Of a stretch of 64,000 nt of DNA, positions 1-6,098 are shown piece by piece. Source of the DNA: Betaproteobacteria bacterium UKL13-2 (GTDB lineage Bacteria > Pseudomonadota > Gammaproteobacteria > Burkholderiales > Usitatibacteraceae); the NCBI GenBank assembly GCA_001602455.1, contig CP012157.1, positions 3,095,733 to 3,159,732 of the forward strand. Direction: 5' to 3'. Each line of letters opens with the position of its first letter. Position 1 is the first letter of the stretch. A program made the translations under genes and the position numbers. The notes below the pieces were generated by a model that had not been told where the DNA came from, did no database searches, and worked only from the letters and a program-made list of their open reading frames with translations.

Positions 1-36
1 CATATCGCCTGGCGAGACAGGTAGAACGGTGCGCAT
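1..36 (-). CDS. higA: HigA-like antitoxin, N-terminal 12 codons only (window edge)
   Basis: An ATG at 36-34 on the minus strand opens a frame (MRTVLPVSPGDM) that runs off the left edge. A GGAAGAG ribosome-binding site sits in front of it, overlapping the end of the HigB-like gene. The prolines and the GD turn fit the start of HigA/VapI-type XRE antitoxins, which often begin with a short lead into 'HPGEIL'. The toxin-first order with the antitoxin immediately behind it is typical of higBA operons. Only 12 residues are visible, so the call rests mainly on context. Confidence 0.5.
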   Translation of the reverse strand, partial: MRTVLPVSPGDM

Positions 37-47
37 GATCTCTTCCT

Positions 48-329
48 TCAGTGATAGTCGACGATCTCTACATTCTCAGCACCTTGTGGTGTCCAGACGA
101 AGCAGACGCGCCACTGCTGGTTAATGCGAATGCTGTGCTGACCCCTTCGATCATCTTTCAGCGCTTCGAGTGCGTTGCCGGGCGGCACCCTCAGATCGTC
201 AAGAACTGCCGACCAGTCCAACTGTGCAAGCTTGCGGAGCGCAGGTCGTTCAATGTTCACCCAGCGCTTTACGCGCTTACCCTCGAAAAGGGCTTGAGTT
301 TCTTTGCACTTGAAGTTCTTGATAGGCAC
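48..329 (-). CDS. higB: HigB-type RelE/ParE-fold toxin
   Basis: The 93-residue protein has the layout of HigB/RelE-type toxins: an N-terminal IKNFKCKETQALFEG segment, a central 'LRVPPGNALEALKDDRRGQHSIRINQQW' region, and a C-terminal RVCFVW...VEIVDYH strand that closes the RelE fold. Family members are mRNA interferases acting on the ribosome and are neutralised by a HigA antitoxin, whose first codons follow 12 bp downstream. The start is GTG at 329-327. A near-consensus promoter ends only about ten bases upstream, so the mRNA leader would be very short. Length is normal for the family. The identification is from motifs; the toxic activity is inferred. Confidence 0.85.
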   Translation of the reverse strand: MPIKNFKCKETQALFEGKRVKRWVNIERPALRKLAQLDWSAVLDDLRVPPGNALEALKDDRRGQHSIRINQQWRVCFVWTPQGAENVEIVDYH

Positions 330-337
330 GGGTCGCG

Positions 338-366
338 ATATTAACGCGGTACGTTTATAGTGTCAA
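338..366 (-). promoter_or_regulatory. Sigma70-like promoter of higBA
   Basis: On the minus strand TTGACA (366-361) is followed after exactly 17 bases by TAATAT (343-338). The predicted transcription start lies about 333-331, almost on the GTG start of the toxin gene (329). This is one of the best consensus promoters in the window. Confidence 0.6.
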
Positions 367-476
367 GCCCCAGCCTCTTCCAACGGCATATGCGTCTGAG
401 AGGGGCATTGCGTTTCCAACGGCATCTGCGTCTGAAATGAGGATTTTGGGTCGATTATCCAGAAATGGTCATCGAC

Positions 477-786
477 ATGAACGACGCACGGCTCGACACA
501 ATTGAGCAAATCCGATAATTTCTGGCTGGTACCGCAGATGTAGGCTTCTCCCTCTCCACCGATAAAACAGTCCGTTATGGGTTCGTCTCGACCGTACTCA
601 AGCGCCACCGGTATTTTGAAAGGACGAAGGGACAGCGCGGTGTGCTATTCGCCTACCTGCTACGTCTTAGCGGTTATACCCGCCAGCATCTGACCAAACT
701 CATTGCCCGCTTCCGGCAAGAACGTTCACTTGCGCCGCGAAGCCGCGCTAGCCGCACCAACTTTGGCTATCGAGGGAAAAATGTGA
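477..786 (+). pseudogene. Remnant of a DDE-integrase-type transposase (N-terminal part)
   Basis: From the ATG at 477 the frame reads MNDARLDTIEQIR, then a TAA at 516-518. It then continues in the same frame as FLAGTADVGFS...RYGFVSTVLKRHRYF...GVLFAYLLRLSGYTRQHLTKLIARFRQERSLAPRSRASR. This matches the N-terminal helix-turn-helix region of integrase-core transposases as I remember them (the pattern 'LEQIRAFLxGT...GYSRQQLTRLI'). The gene is dead twice over: a nonsense codon at residue 14, and loss of everything after about residue 100, where the RAYT element begins. The catalytic DDE domain is absent from the window. Confidence 0.6.
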
Positions 787-1577
787 GGGAAAAATGGGGT
801 CAGACACCATTTTCTCCCCCCGGCTTTTTCGGCCTTCCTCTAGCCGCCGGTGAAGCGCGTCGTTCAGACAAAGCTTCAATTTCTTGCCGAAACCTCTCGC
901 TGCCAAGAGCCCAACCTTTATGGCTCGCCTCCCGAATGGCCCGAAGTTCGTCCGCTTCGAGTTCCGTTCGGAACAACGCCCGATACGCGGCGCGCCTTTC
1001 GGAAGGGTCTCTTGCGAGCTGAACGTACTGATCATGCTCGATCAGCCAATTGAGGTTTATGTCGTCCTCGCCGTAGGCATAACGACGATGGCTGGACCAT
1101 TTGTACTGCCGGGGTTGTTCCACCATCCCGGCTCGCACGGGATTCATTTCGATGTACCGCATGAGCTTTAAAAGATATTGCTCGGTATCGACAACGGTCG
1201 CCCGATAGCGGCCTTCCCACAGGGTGCCGCTGCGCTTATGCGTAAAGTTGAAGTACTGGACATATTTGCGACCTGCTGACTGAAACATCTTGCTAATACT
1301 GTCGTCGTAAGTCGGCGTCGCTAACAGATGAATGTGGTTGGTCATCCACACATACGCGTGAATCGCAAGCCCGAATCGCCCGGCCGCTTCGACGAGGGCA
1401 TCACGAAAAAACTGAAAGTCGTCATCGGTGACAAAAATTGCCTGACGATTGTTGCCGCGCTGGATGATGTGCTGCGGCTGGCCGGGGATCACGTAGCGGG
1501 GAAGGCGTGCCATGAGGATTTTGACGAGTTGGAGATCACTACTCTACCATTTTAAATGGTGTCTGACCCCATTTACC
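787..1577 (-). mobile_element. RAYT element with REP-like inverted ends
   Basis: The transposase gene at 800-1513 is bracketed by inverted copies of TGGGGTCAGACACCATTT: forward at 795-812, and as its reverse complement at 1554-1571. The left copy overlaps the stop codon of the transposase. This matches RAYT loci, in which the gene lies between REP sequences that its product recognises. The insertion separates a truncated integrase relic on the left from a lipoprotein-like frame on the right whose first codons come from the element. Exact outer limits are uncertain by about 8 bp, inferred from comparison with the three short derivatives. Confidence 0.75.
800..1513 (-). CDS. REP-associated tyrosine transposase (Y1_Tnp/RAYT family)
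   Basis: This 237-residue protein begins MARLPRYVIPGQPQHIIQRG, a typical RAYT opening. The HUH metal-binding motif is visible in WMTNHIHLLATP (about residues 57-68). The catalytic tyrosine region is LLKLMRYIEMNPVRAGMV (about 113-130), followed by the conserved W-S-S-H. RAYTs are single-strand nucleases of the IS200/IS605 superfamily that cleave at REP hairpins. The basic C-terminal tail (RGRPKKPGG) is usual. The gene appears intact. Its first 15-16 codons, with Thr instead of Ala at position 2, recur in the three deleted derivatives at 2.3-4.0 kb, so a sister copy rather than this one was probably their parent. Confidence 0.92.
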   Translation of the reverse strand: MARLPRYVIPGQPQHIIQRGNNRQAIFVTDDDFQFFRDALVEAAGRFGLAIHAYVWMTNHIHLLATPTYDDSISKMFQSAGRKYVQYFNFTHKRSGTLWEGRYRATVVDTEQYLLKLMRYIEMNPVRAGMVEQPRQYKWSSHRRYAYGEDDINLNWLIEHDQYVQLARDPSERRAAYRALFRTELEADELRAIREASHKGWALGSERFRQEIEALSERRASPAARGRPKKPGGENGV

Positions 1578-2284
1578 CGACCTTTGGTGTGGCTGCAAAT
1601 TTGCTCCTACTAACTGGGTGCGCATCTGTTTGTGCAGATAGAGAAGTGGTCGAGATGACTCCGCTATCGGAAGTGCGCGATATACGGGTCGAGAAAACCC
1701 AATCCTATTGGGTGCGTTTCGTCTTGGGCTCGAAAGCGCAAGTTGATCTGGCGCCATGCCCCTATCTTCCGATCTACCATGGCTCGCTCTGCGTTCAAAT
1801 TCGGCCAGCAGAGGGCCAGCGAGTCAGGTTGTCCAGCAATGTTTTCTCGTATCAACAAGATTCTGGATTAGCGACGCCTCTTACGGCGAGCGATGTTACG
1901 TACACCATAATGTGCAGCACCGAGAGTGGCAAACGAGAATGCTCGTCAAGGGAAGAACCTCCAACTTCGTCAAAGGTTACAAGCAAACTCGTCCGACACG
2001 TTTCCCATAACGGTGTCGATTACAAAATCACAGAGTATTCCTTTAACCCAGTATCGGAGTTTGTCGGGGCTACGCATAAGGTGCCCTCCGGATCGTCCCT
2101 TTTCAGCGGGGCGGAGAGTCGGGTGGAGTACACAACTTCGCTTATCCGCGACTCCATCCTCCACACATCTCCGGCTGTCCTTCATATTCCGAGCATCTGG
2201 ATTGACGGGATCGAATTCAAACCACCGAGCGTCCGACTCGTCTCGAAAATTGCTCCGGTGTGTACGGTGCGGCAGCTAATGTAA
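1556..2284 (+). CDS. Putative lipoprotein with start codon supplied by the RAYT element
   Basis: The 242-residue frame starts with an ATG inside the right REP end, giving MVSDPIYPT from element sequence. It then continues as FGVAANLLLLTGC, a hydrophobic stretch ending in a lipobox-like LLTGC with Cys at residue 22. No family was recognised in the rest, which is hydrophilic with several cysteines (PCPYLP, SLCVQI, IMCSTE, VCTVRQ). The original signal-peptide start was probably lost when the element inserted; a GTG at about 1588 is an alternative start. The last 104 coding bases and the following 36 bp are duplicated at 3708-3847. The gene may be translated as a chimera or may be a relic. Confidence 0.45.
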   Translation: MVSDPIYPTFGVAANLLLLTGCASVCADREVVEMTPLSEVRDIRVEKTQSYWVRFVLGSKAQVDLAPCPYLPIYHGSLCVQIRPAEGQRVRLSSNVFSYQQDSGLATPLTASDVTYTIMCSTESGKRECSSREEPPTSSKVTSKLVRHVSHNGVDYKITEYSFNPVSEFVGATHKVPSGSSLFSGAESRVEYTTSLIRDSILHTSPAVLHIPSIWIDGIEFKPPSVRLVSKIAPVCTVRQLM

Positions 2285-2460
2285 AGCTAAACCATGAACA
2301 ATTGAAGGGGGCAGCAATGATGAAAAATGGGGTCAGACACCATTTTCTCATGTGCTGCGGCTGGCCGGGGATCACGTAGCGGGGAAGGCGTGTCATGAGG
2401 ATTTTGACGAGTTGGAGATCACTACTCTACCATTTTAAATGGTGTCTGACCCCAATTTAC
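2181..2460. repeat. 280-bp direct duplication, copy 1
   Basis: This segment comprises the 3' end of the lipoprotein-like gene, 36 bp of spacer and the first mini-element. It recurs at 3708-3987 with the same length and, by eye, the same sequence. The unit is therefore tail plus mini-element, duplicated with about 1.25 kb between copies. Confidence 0.85.
2321..2460 (-). mobile_element. RAYT-derived 140-bp mini-element, copy 1
   Basis: The element runs from TGAAAAATGGGGTCAGACACC to GGTGTCTGACCCCAATTTAC. Its left 28 bp match the left end of the RAYT element and its right part of about 110 bp matches the right end with the first 15-16 transposase codons; everything between is deleted. The junction joins the left REP (TTTTCTC) directly to the sequence ATGTGCTGCGGC. 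It has both ends but no functional transposase, so it would have to be mobilised in trans. Confidence 0.8.
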
Positions 2461-2668
2461 TGCTGAGCTCGACCGTGCCATAAGCGTAGCGCGCAGGGAT
2501 GTTGGCGGCGCGGTAGAGGGCGATCAGCAAGCTTGATGTGTCGAAGGCGTTGCCGGCGAGTTTGTTGAGGGTGTCGTCAGCGCCCTGTACACTGCCGTAG
2601 CTCGGAACAAAGCGGATGTTGTTGCGTCGACGCGTGCATTGGCTCGCGCACGCTGAGACCAATGACAT
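2461..2668 (-). pseudogene. Transglutaminase-like domain fragment
   Basis: On the minus strand the frame contains IRFVPSYGSVQGADDTLNKL and GNAFDTSSLLIALYRAANIP followed by ARYAYGTVEL. These are hallmarks of a transglutaminase-like core around the AFDTxxLLIALxRxxxIPARYxxGT motif. The fragment is cut at its C-terminal side by mini-element 1 (the frame then runs into element-encoded SKLGSDTI). It has lost its N-terminal side near 2640. It is not a working gene. Confidence 0.55.
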
Positions 2669-2674
2669 TGCATC

Positions 2675-2983
2675 CTATCTGGCAAGCGAACTGAATTGCG
2701 CCATCACCCAGCCCAACGCAGCAAGGCCTCCTGCACCCAGTACGACAACAATGAACTTCTCGGTACGTTTGAAGCGTGTTTCAGTCAACCGAGTTTCAGC
2801 AAGCCACACCATTGCGTAAATCACGAAGAACGGAGTCAATGCAAATGCGGCCAATAGATACAGACCGACACTTAGCCCAATCAGTCCCACAAATATTCCG
2901 AATATTACAAATAGCCAAAGCACAACACCGGCAGGACGCAGAGGTGAACGCATCAGACTAAGAAGTCCAGTTTGTTTGTTCAT
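2675..2983 (-). CDS. Small membrane protein, unknown
   Basis: This 102-residue protein has three hydrophobic stretches: residues 17-37 (AGVVLWLFVIFGIFVGLIG), 39-58, and 77-95 (KFIVVVLGAGGLAALGWVMA), separated by a charged loop (ETRLTETRFKRTEK). It starts 3 bp downstream of the stop of the transglutaminase-type fragment at 2987, so the two were probably co-transcribed. No family was recognised. Given the damaged neighbours it may be a passenger of the rearranged segment 2461-3567. Confidence 0.45.
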   Translation of the reverse strand: MNKQTGLLSLMRSPLRPAGVVLWLFVIFGIFVGLIGLSVGLYLLAAFALTPFFVIYAMVWLAETRLTETRFKRTEKFIVVVLGAGGLAALGWVMAQFSSLAR

Positions 2984-2986
2984 GTT

Positions 2987-3643
2987 TCACTTCCTCGCGA
3001 GAAACAGCATGTGAATCAACAGGAAAAGCGGGCCGCCGCGTGATCCAAACGATGGCAAGAACGCCAAGCCAGACGCAAGTGTCTTGTAGCCATCGTAGGC
3101 AGGGTCTTGGAATTCGGCGTAGTACTCGACTAGCAACAACGAGAGCAGACCTAACGCGACGATTGCAAGGATGAACGGGGTACTTACCGCCAACGCGGCT
3201 GCGACAGCAACAAAATATGCGCCACCAAAGCTTGCGATAACTGACGCCACCATGCCCGTAAGGACTATACCCATGAGCAATTTGGACAACTCCAATCCAA
3301 CTGCTCCGACGAATTCGAGCCACCCCCCATTCGCCCCGCCCTCAATCAGGTAGGAACCCGCCCCTGTCGTCGGATCGACAATGGTGTACCCCGCCCCCGT
3401 CCAGCCGCTGTAAGTGATTTTCGCCTGACTGATCGTCACTTCCTTCCCCGCATTCACCGCGTTCTGCACGTCCGCTTTTGTTTGTGCGCTGTGGCCCGTC
3501 AGTTGTGGCAGCACCGCCGCAACGTTCTGACTGGTGACCGTAAACACTTTCTGTCCCTGACTCTGAATGAAAAATGGGGTCAGACACCATTTTCTCATGT
3601 GCTGCGGCTGGCCGGGGATCACGTAGCGGGGAAGGCGTGTCAT
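2987..3643 (-). pseudogene. Chimeric ORF: RAYT start fused to the C-terminal part of a transglutaminase-associated protein
   Basis: The frame begins inside mini-element 2 with MTRLPRYVIPGQPQHM (RAYT start), crosses the deletion junction as RKWCLTPFF, and enters IQSQGQKVFTVTSQNVAAVL. What follows (KADVQNAVNAGKEVTIS; TYSGWTGAGYTIVDPTTGAG; a glycine-rich linker; two or three hydrophobic helices) resembles, from memory, the C-terminal region of large transglutaminase-domain proteins. The N-terminal bulk of the parent gene is missing; the element replaced it and supplied a start codon. Order relative to the fragment at 2461-2668 is inverted from what an intact gene would show, so at least one rearrangement occurred. 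Confidence 0.5.
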
Positions 3644-3707
3644 GAGGATTTTGACGAGTTGGAGATCACTACTCTACCATTTTAAATGGTGTCTGACCCC
3701 AATTTAC
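3568..3707 (-). mobile_element. RAYT-derived 140-bp mini-element, copy 2
   Basis: Same 140-bp structure as the copy at 2321. The left flank is the truncated transglutaminase-type gene (CTGACTCTGAA) and the right flank is the duplicated lipoprotein tail. It provides the start codon of the chimeric ORF 2987-3643. Confidence 0.8.
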
Positions 3708-3987
3708 TTCATATTCCGAGCATCTGGATTGACGGGATCGAATTCAAACCACCGAGCGTCCGACTCGTCTCGAAAATTGCTCCGGTGTGTACGGTGCGGC
3801 AGCTAATGTAAAGCTAAACCATGAACAATTGAAGGGGGCAGCAATGATGAAAAATGGGGTCAGACACCATTTTCTCATGTGCTGCGGCTGGCCGGGGATC
3901 ACGTAGCGGGGAAGGCGTGTCATGAGGATTTTGACGAGTTGGAGATCACTACTCTACCATTTTAAATGGTGTCTGACCCCAATTTAC
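3708..3987. repeat. 280-bp direct duplication, copy 2
   Basis: Repeats 2181-2460: the last part of the lipoprotein-like gene without its beginning, the 36-bp spacer and a mini-element. The gene fragment here has no start and is a dead copy. Confidence 0.85.
3848..3987 (-). mobile_element. RAYT-derived 140-bp mini-element, copy 3
   Basis: Third 140-bp derivative, with the same internal deletion and the same Thr-2 variant of the RAYT start as copies 1 and 2. Its right edge (AATTTAC) supplies the TAA stop codon of the TIR-like gene at 3984-4799. Confidence 0.8.
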
Positions 3988-4799
3988 TTCAGCAGCTTGT
4001 TGAAGTCAATTTCATAGCCTGCCGCTAGCATCTCTTTGGCTACATCGACTTCCCAGTTGGAATCGTCTACGTAGACAACGCCACTGATGTCGCTTGGTAC
4101 TTCTACTCGGCTGCTGAGCAAAGGCACGACGTGGGCGCGACCAAGTTTTGCTATCAGATAGCCATGCTCGAACACAACATTCTGACGGGCGCGCTCATTG
4201 AGCTGACCTTGTGCGGCAAGAACAGCTAGATTTCCACTGTCGTCAGGTGTGTAAAGCACTACGGCAAAGTCAACATCGGTAGTCGCTTCAATTTTCTCAA
4301 TGATCGTCATTCCTTTGTTTGCTTGCTCGTGGAGGATGATCGCTTCCAGTCCAAGACGCTCGATAAACCGTGCGACCTTGGTCTTCAGGAGTTCATCGCG
4401 CCCGTGGACTACAAACACTCGCTTCTTTCCGCCGGTTTTCTTTGGCTTCTTTGTTTGTAGTTCCGTCGTCTTGGGCGCGCGCGGCTCAAACTCTCCTCGC
4501 TTTACGTCTTCGAGCAGCGAGTCAATGAATGCAATGCAACTGCGCCCATCCTCGCGCATGAAGACATTAAGATCGGACTCGCCATAACCAATTGAGAACG
4601 CTATGTGATGCAGTTTGACGTCCAGGTCCGCGCGGGTGCCTGGTAGATGCTCGTCCAGGTAGGTGGAGAACTGTCGTCTCCATGAAGCAAAGCGCTCGCG
4701 CCCGTACTCCCGTCCGCGGCTCGCGTAGGCCTGAATTACGTCGTCGTGGAGGCGCTGCTTGAATGCTTCCAGCCGCGCTGAGATGTCAGGGAGGGTCAT
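3984..4799 (-). CDS. CAP12/Pycsar-type TIR-like nucleotide-binding protein (probable NADase)
   Basis: From the ATG at 4799 (MTLPDISARLEAF) the protein has 271 residues; the frame stays open upstream to 4946 but that extension has no family features. An N-terminal helical region of about 120 residues and a lysine-rich linker (KTTELQTKKPKKTGGKK) lead into the C-terminal domain. There KRVFVVHGRDELLK, EAIILHEQANKG, TIIEKIE, DFAVVLYTPDD, ARQNVVFEHGYLIAKLGR and SDISGVVYVDD match the TIR-like family PF10137. Family members act in antiphage systems by degrading NAD+. The stop codon comes from the adjoining mini-element, yet the end (IDFNKLLK) looks complete. No cyclase or other sensor gene was recognised next to it, so it may act alone. 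Confidence 0.75.
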   Translation of the reverse strand: MTLPDISARLEAFKQRLHDDVIQAYASRGREYGRERFASWRRQFSTYLDEHLPGTRADLDVKLHHIAFSIGYGESDLNVFMREDGRSCIAFIDSLLEDVKRGEFEPRAPKTTELQTKKPKKTGGKKRVFVVHGRDELLKTKVARFIERLGLEAIILHEQANKGMTIIEKIEATTDVDFAVVLYTPDDSGNLAVLAAQGQLNERARQNVVFEHGYLIAKLGRAHVVPLLSSRVEVPSDISGVVYVDDSNWEVDVAKEMLAAGYEIDFNKLLK

Positions 4800-5197
4800 G
4801 GTTTCGAGGTGGTGGTCTGTGAAGCCTAACGTGATGTAGATCGCAAAACCTGGTTGATACACCCGGCCCGTGTCGATACATCTTTTTGTTGAAATCGTTG
4901 CAAGCGGCTCACGCCATGGGGTTAAGGCCAAGCACTGTATGTGCATGCAGGTATAAATTTACTGCCCAAACCCGGCATCTAACCCCTTACAACCTCCCCA
5001 CCGCACCATCCAGCACAGAAGGTCCGAAACGCCACACTATACCCAAAAAAATACAAAAATTTAGCTATATTTATCCACAGAGACAAGTTTTGATCAAGAT
5101 GGGAAAGATTATTCATTGGTTTGTGGCTTGGATAAAAAATTAATTATTTGATAAACTCATCATCAAGGATGTATTTGAGAATATAGTTTGGTTGATC
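4800..5197. other. AT-rich intergenic region
   Basis: About 400 bp upstream of the TIR-like gene, becoming strikingly AT-rich from 5040. It contains one perfect DnaA-box 9-mer (TTATCCACA, 5071-5079) but no cluster of such boxes. No gene with family features was seen. It probably holds the promoter of the TIR-like gene and the 3' end of the AT-rich gene that follows. Confidence 0.4.
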
Positions 5198-5779
5198 CTA
5201 AGTTGAAATTATTTCATAAAAAGCGGCTGTATTTCTGGGAATAGATGATAATTTTGCTATCAGTTCACGAGAAGTTTCTATACGAGCGGTTGATAGTTTG
5301 GTGATTTTTTCGGGATCATCTCCTTGTAAATCACAAATTAGCACAACTGCTGCCAAAGCGGCTTTTAATAATGTGTAATCTAGCTGAGAGGCAAAAAAAC
5401 CATGAAACTCCTGACGTAAATAATCTTGTAAATCTTGTATTACTAAGGTTGTAATTGGCCTAATTGACTCAGGAAACATCACTTGAGGATTTAATTGCTT
5501 GGCTTGTAAAAAATGATGCAAACCTTCGTTTACGAACAAGGTGTCACGAGTAACACATAATCCATGAATATTAACAGCGAATTGGTTATCTTGATCTGTT
5601 GTTTCAAGTGATAAATAACGTTCTATTTCTGCAATTGGCTTGATTGTAGCACAACAAGCTATTCCTAGATATAAATGTAGCTCACTAGTTGGGCTTGATG
5701 CTAAATCAATTGCACCAAAATATAGCGCTTCAACAAACCGTTTATTCTCAACTAGTTTTTCAATTGGAGGATGAGACAT
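5198..5779 (-). CDS. AT-rich orphan gene, unknown
   Basis: The likely start is the ATG at 5779 (MSHPPIEKLVENKRFVEALY), giving 193 residues; the frame extends upstream to 5851 but would begin inside a repeat. The protein is mostly helical by eye, with repeated leucine-rich segments (ELHLYLGIACCATIK; LLKAALAAVVLICDL), and has no recognised family. Base composition is far lower in GC than all neighbours, which points to recent acquisition from an AT-rich source. It lies between the TIR-like gene and a REP-type inverted repeat, on the same strand as the TIR-like gene with about 400 bp between. A role in the same island is possible but unproven. Confidence 0.5.
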   Translation of the reverse strand: MSHPPIEKLVENKRFVEALYFGAIDLASSPTSELHLYLGIACCATIKPIAEIERYLSLETTDQDNQFAVNIHGLCVTRDTLFVNEGLHHFLQAKQLNPQVMFPESIRPITTLVIQDLQDYLRQEFHGFFASQLDYTLLKAALAAVVLICDLQGDDPEKITKLSTARIETSRELIAKLSSIPRNTAAFYEIIST

Positions 5780-5835
5780 ATCAGGTGGCTCAATTAAATT
5801 AATTGATGAAACAATTCTTATATTTAAAACAATAA

Positions 5836-6015
5836 AAATGGGGGCAGACACTCATGGCACTCCTTAAGCGAACATCTACTCTCAACTTAAAGACATCGGC
5901 TTGCCTAAACCGACTCCGAAAACTGTCTCCCCGGCGAACAACCACAGGGGTTGTTCGCCGGGACGACAGACTTAAGGTAGTGCCATGAGGGGCAGACACC
6001 ATTTTCTGTGACCGC
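5836..6015. repeat. Nested inverted-repeat element with REP hairpin
   Basis: The outer arms CATGGCACTCCTTAAG (about 5852) and CTTAAGGTAGTGCCATG (about 5970-5987) pair, with GGGGCAGACACC-type REP sequence just outside each arm. Inside sits a near-perfect hairpin, CCGGCGAACAACC / GGTTGTTCGCCGG, at about 5931-5961. The REP part resembles the RAYT ends (GTCAGAC changed to GCAGAC). It is a separate non-coding element, probably RAYT-dispersed. Confidence 0.6.
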
Positions 6016-6017
6016 AC

Positions 6018-6042
6018 CTTGGATCCCCGCCTGCGCGGGGAT
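6018..6042. repeat. Short REP-like hairpin
   Basis: ATCCCCGC-CTGC-GCGGGGAT forms an 8-bp stem followed by GAC. This hairpin type is widespread between proteobacterial genes. It lies 57 bp beyond the stop of the peptide-binding protein gene at 6099. Confidence 0.6.
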
Positions 6043-6098
6043 GACAAATCTGTCTCCAATCGCTGTGCGCGTACCGCGCTTGCTCTTGGACAGATTTG

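Noticed and set aside
363-608. Minus-strand open frame of 81 codons
   Set aside because: It is antisense to the integrase relic, whose protein pattern explains the same DNA; no ribosome site or motif supports it.
5041-5110. AT-rich stretch with a perfect DnaA box as a replication origin
   Set aside because: Only one box (TTATCCACA) was found, with no cluster and no dnaA/parAB/gidA or plasmid rep genes around.
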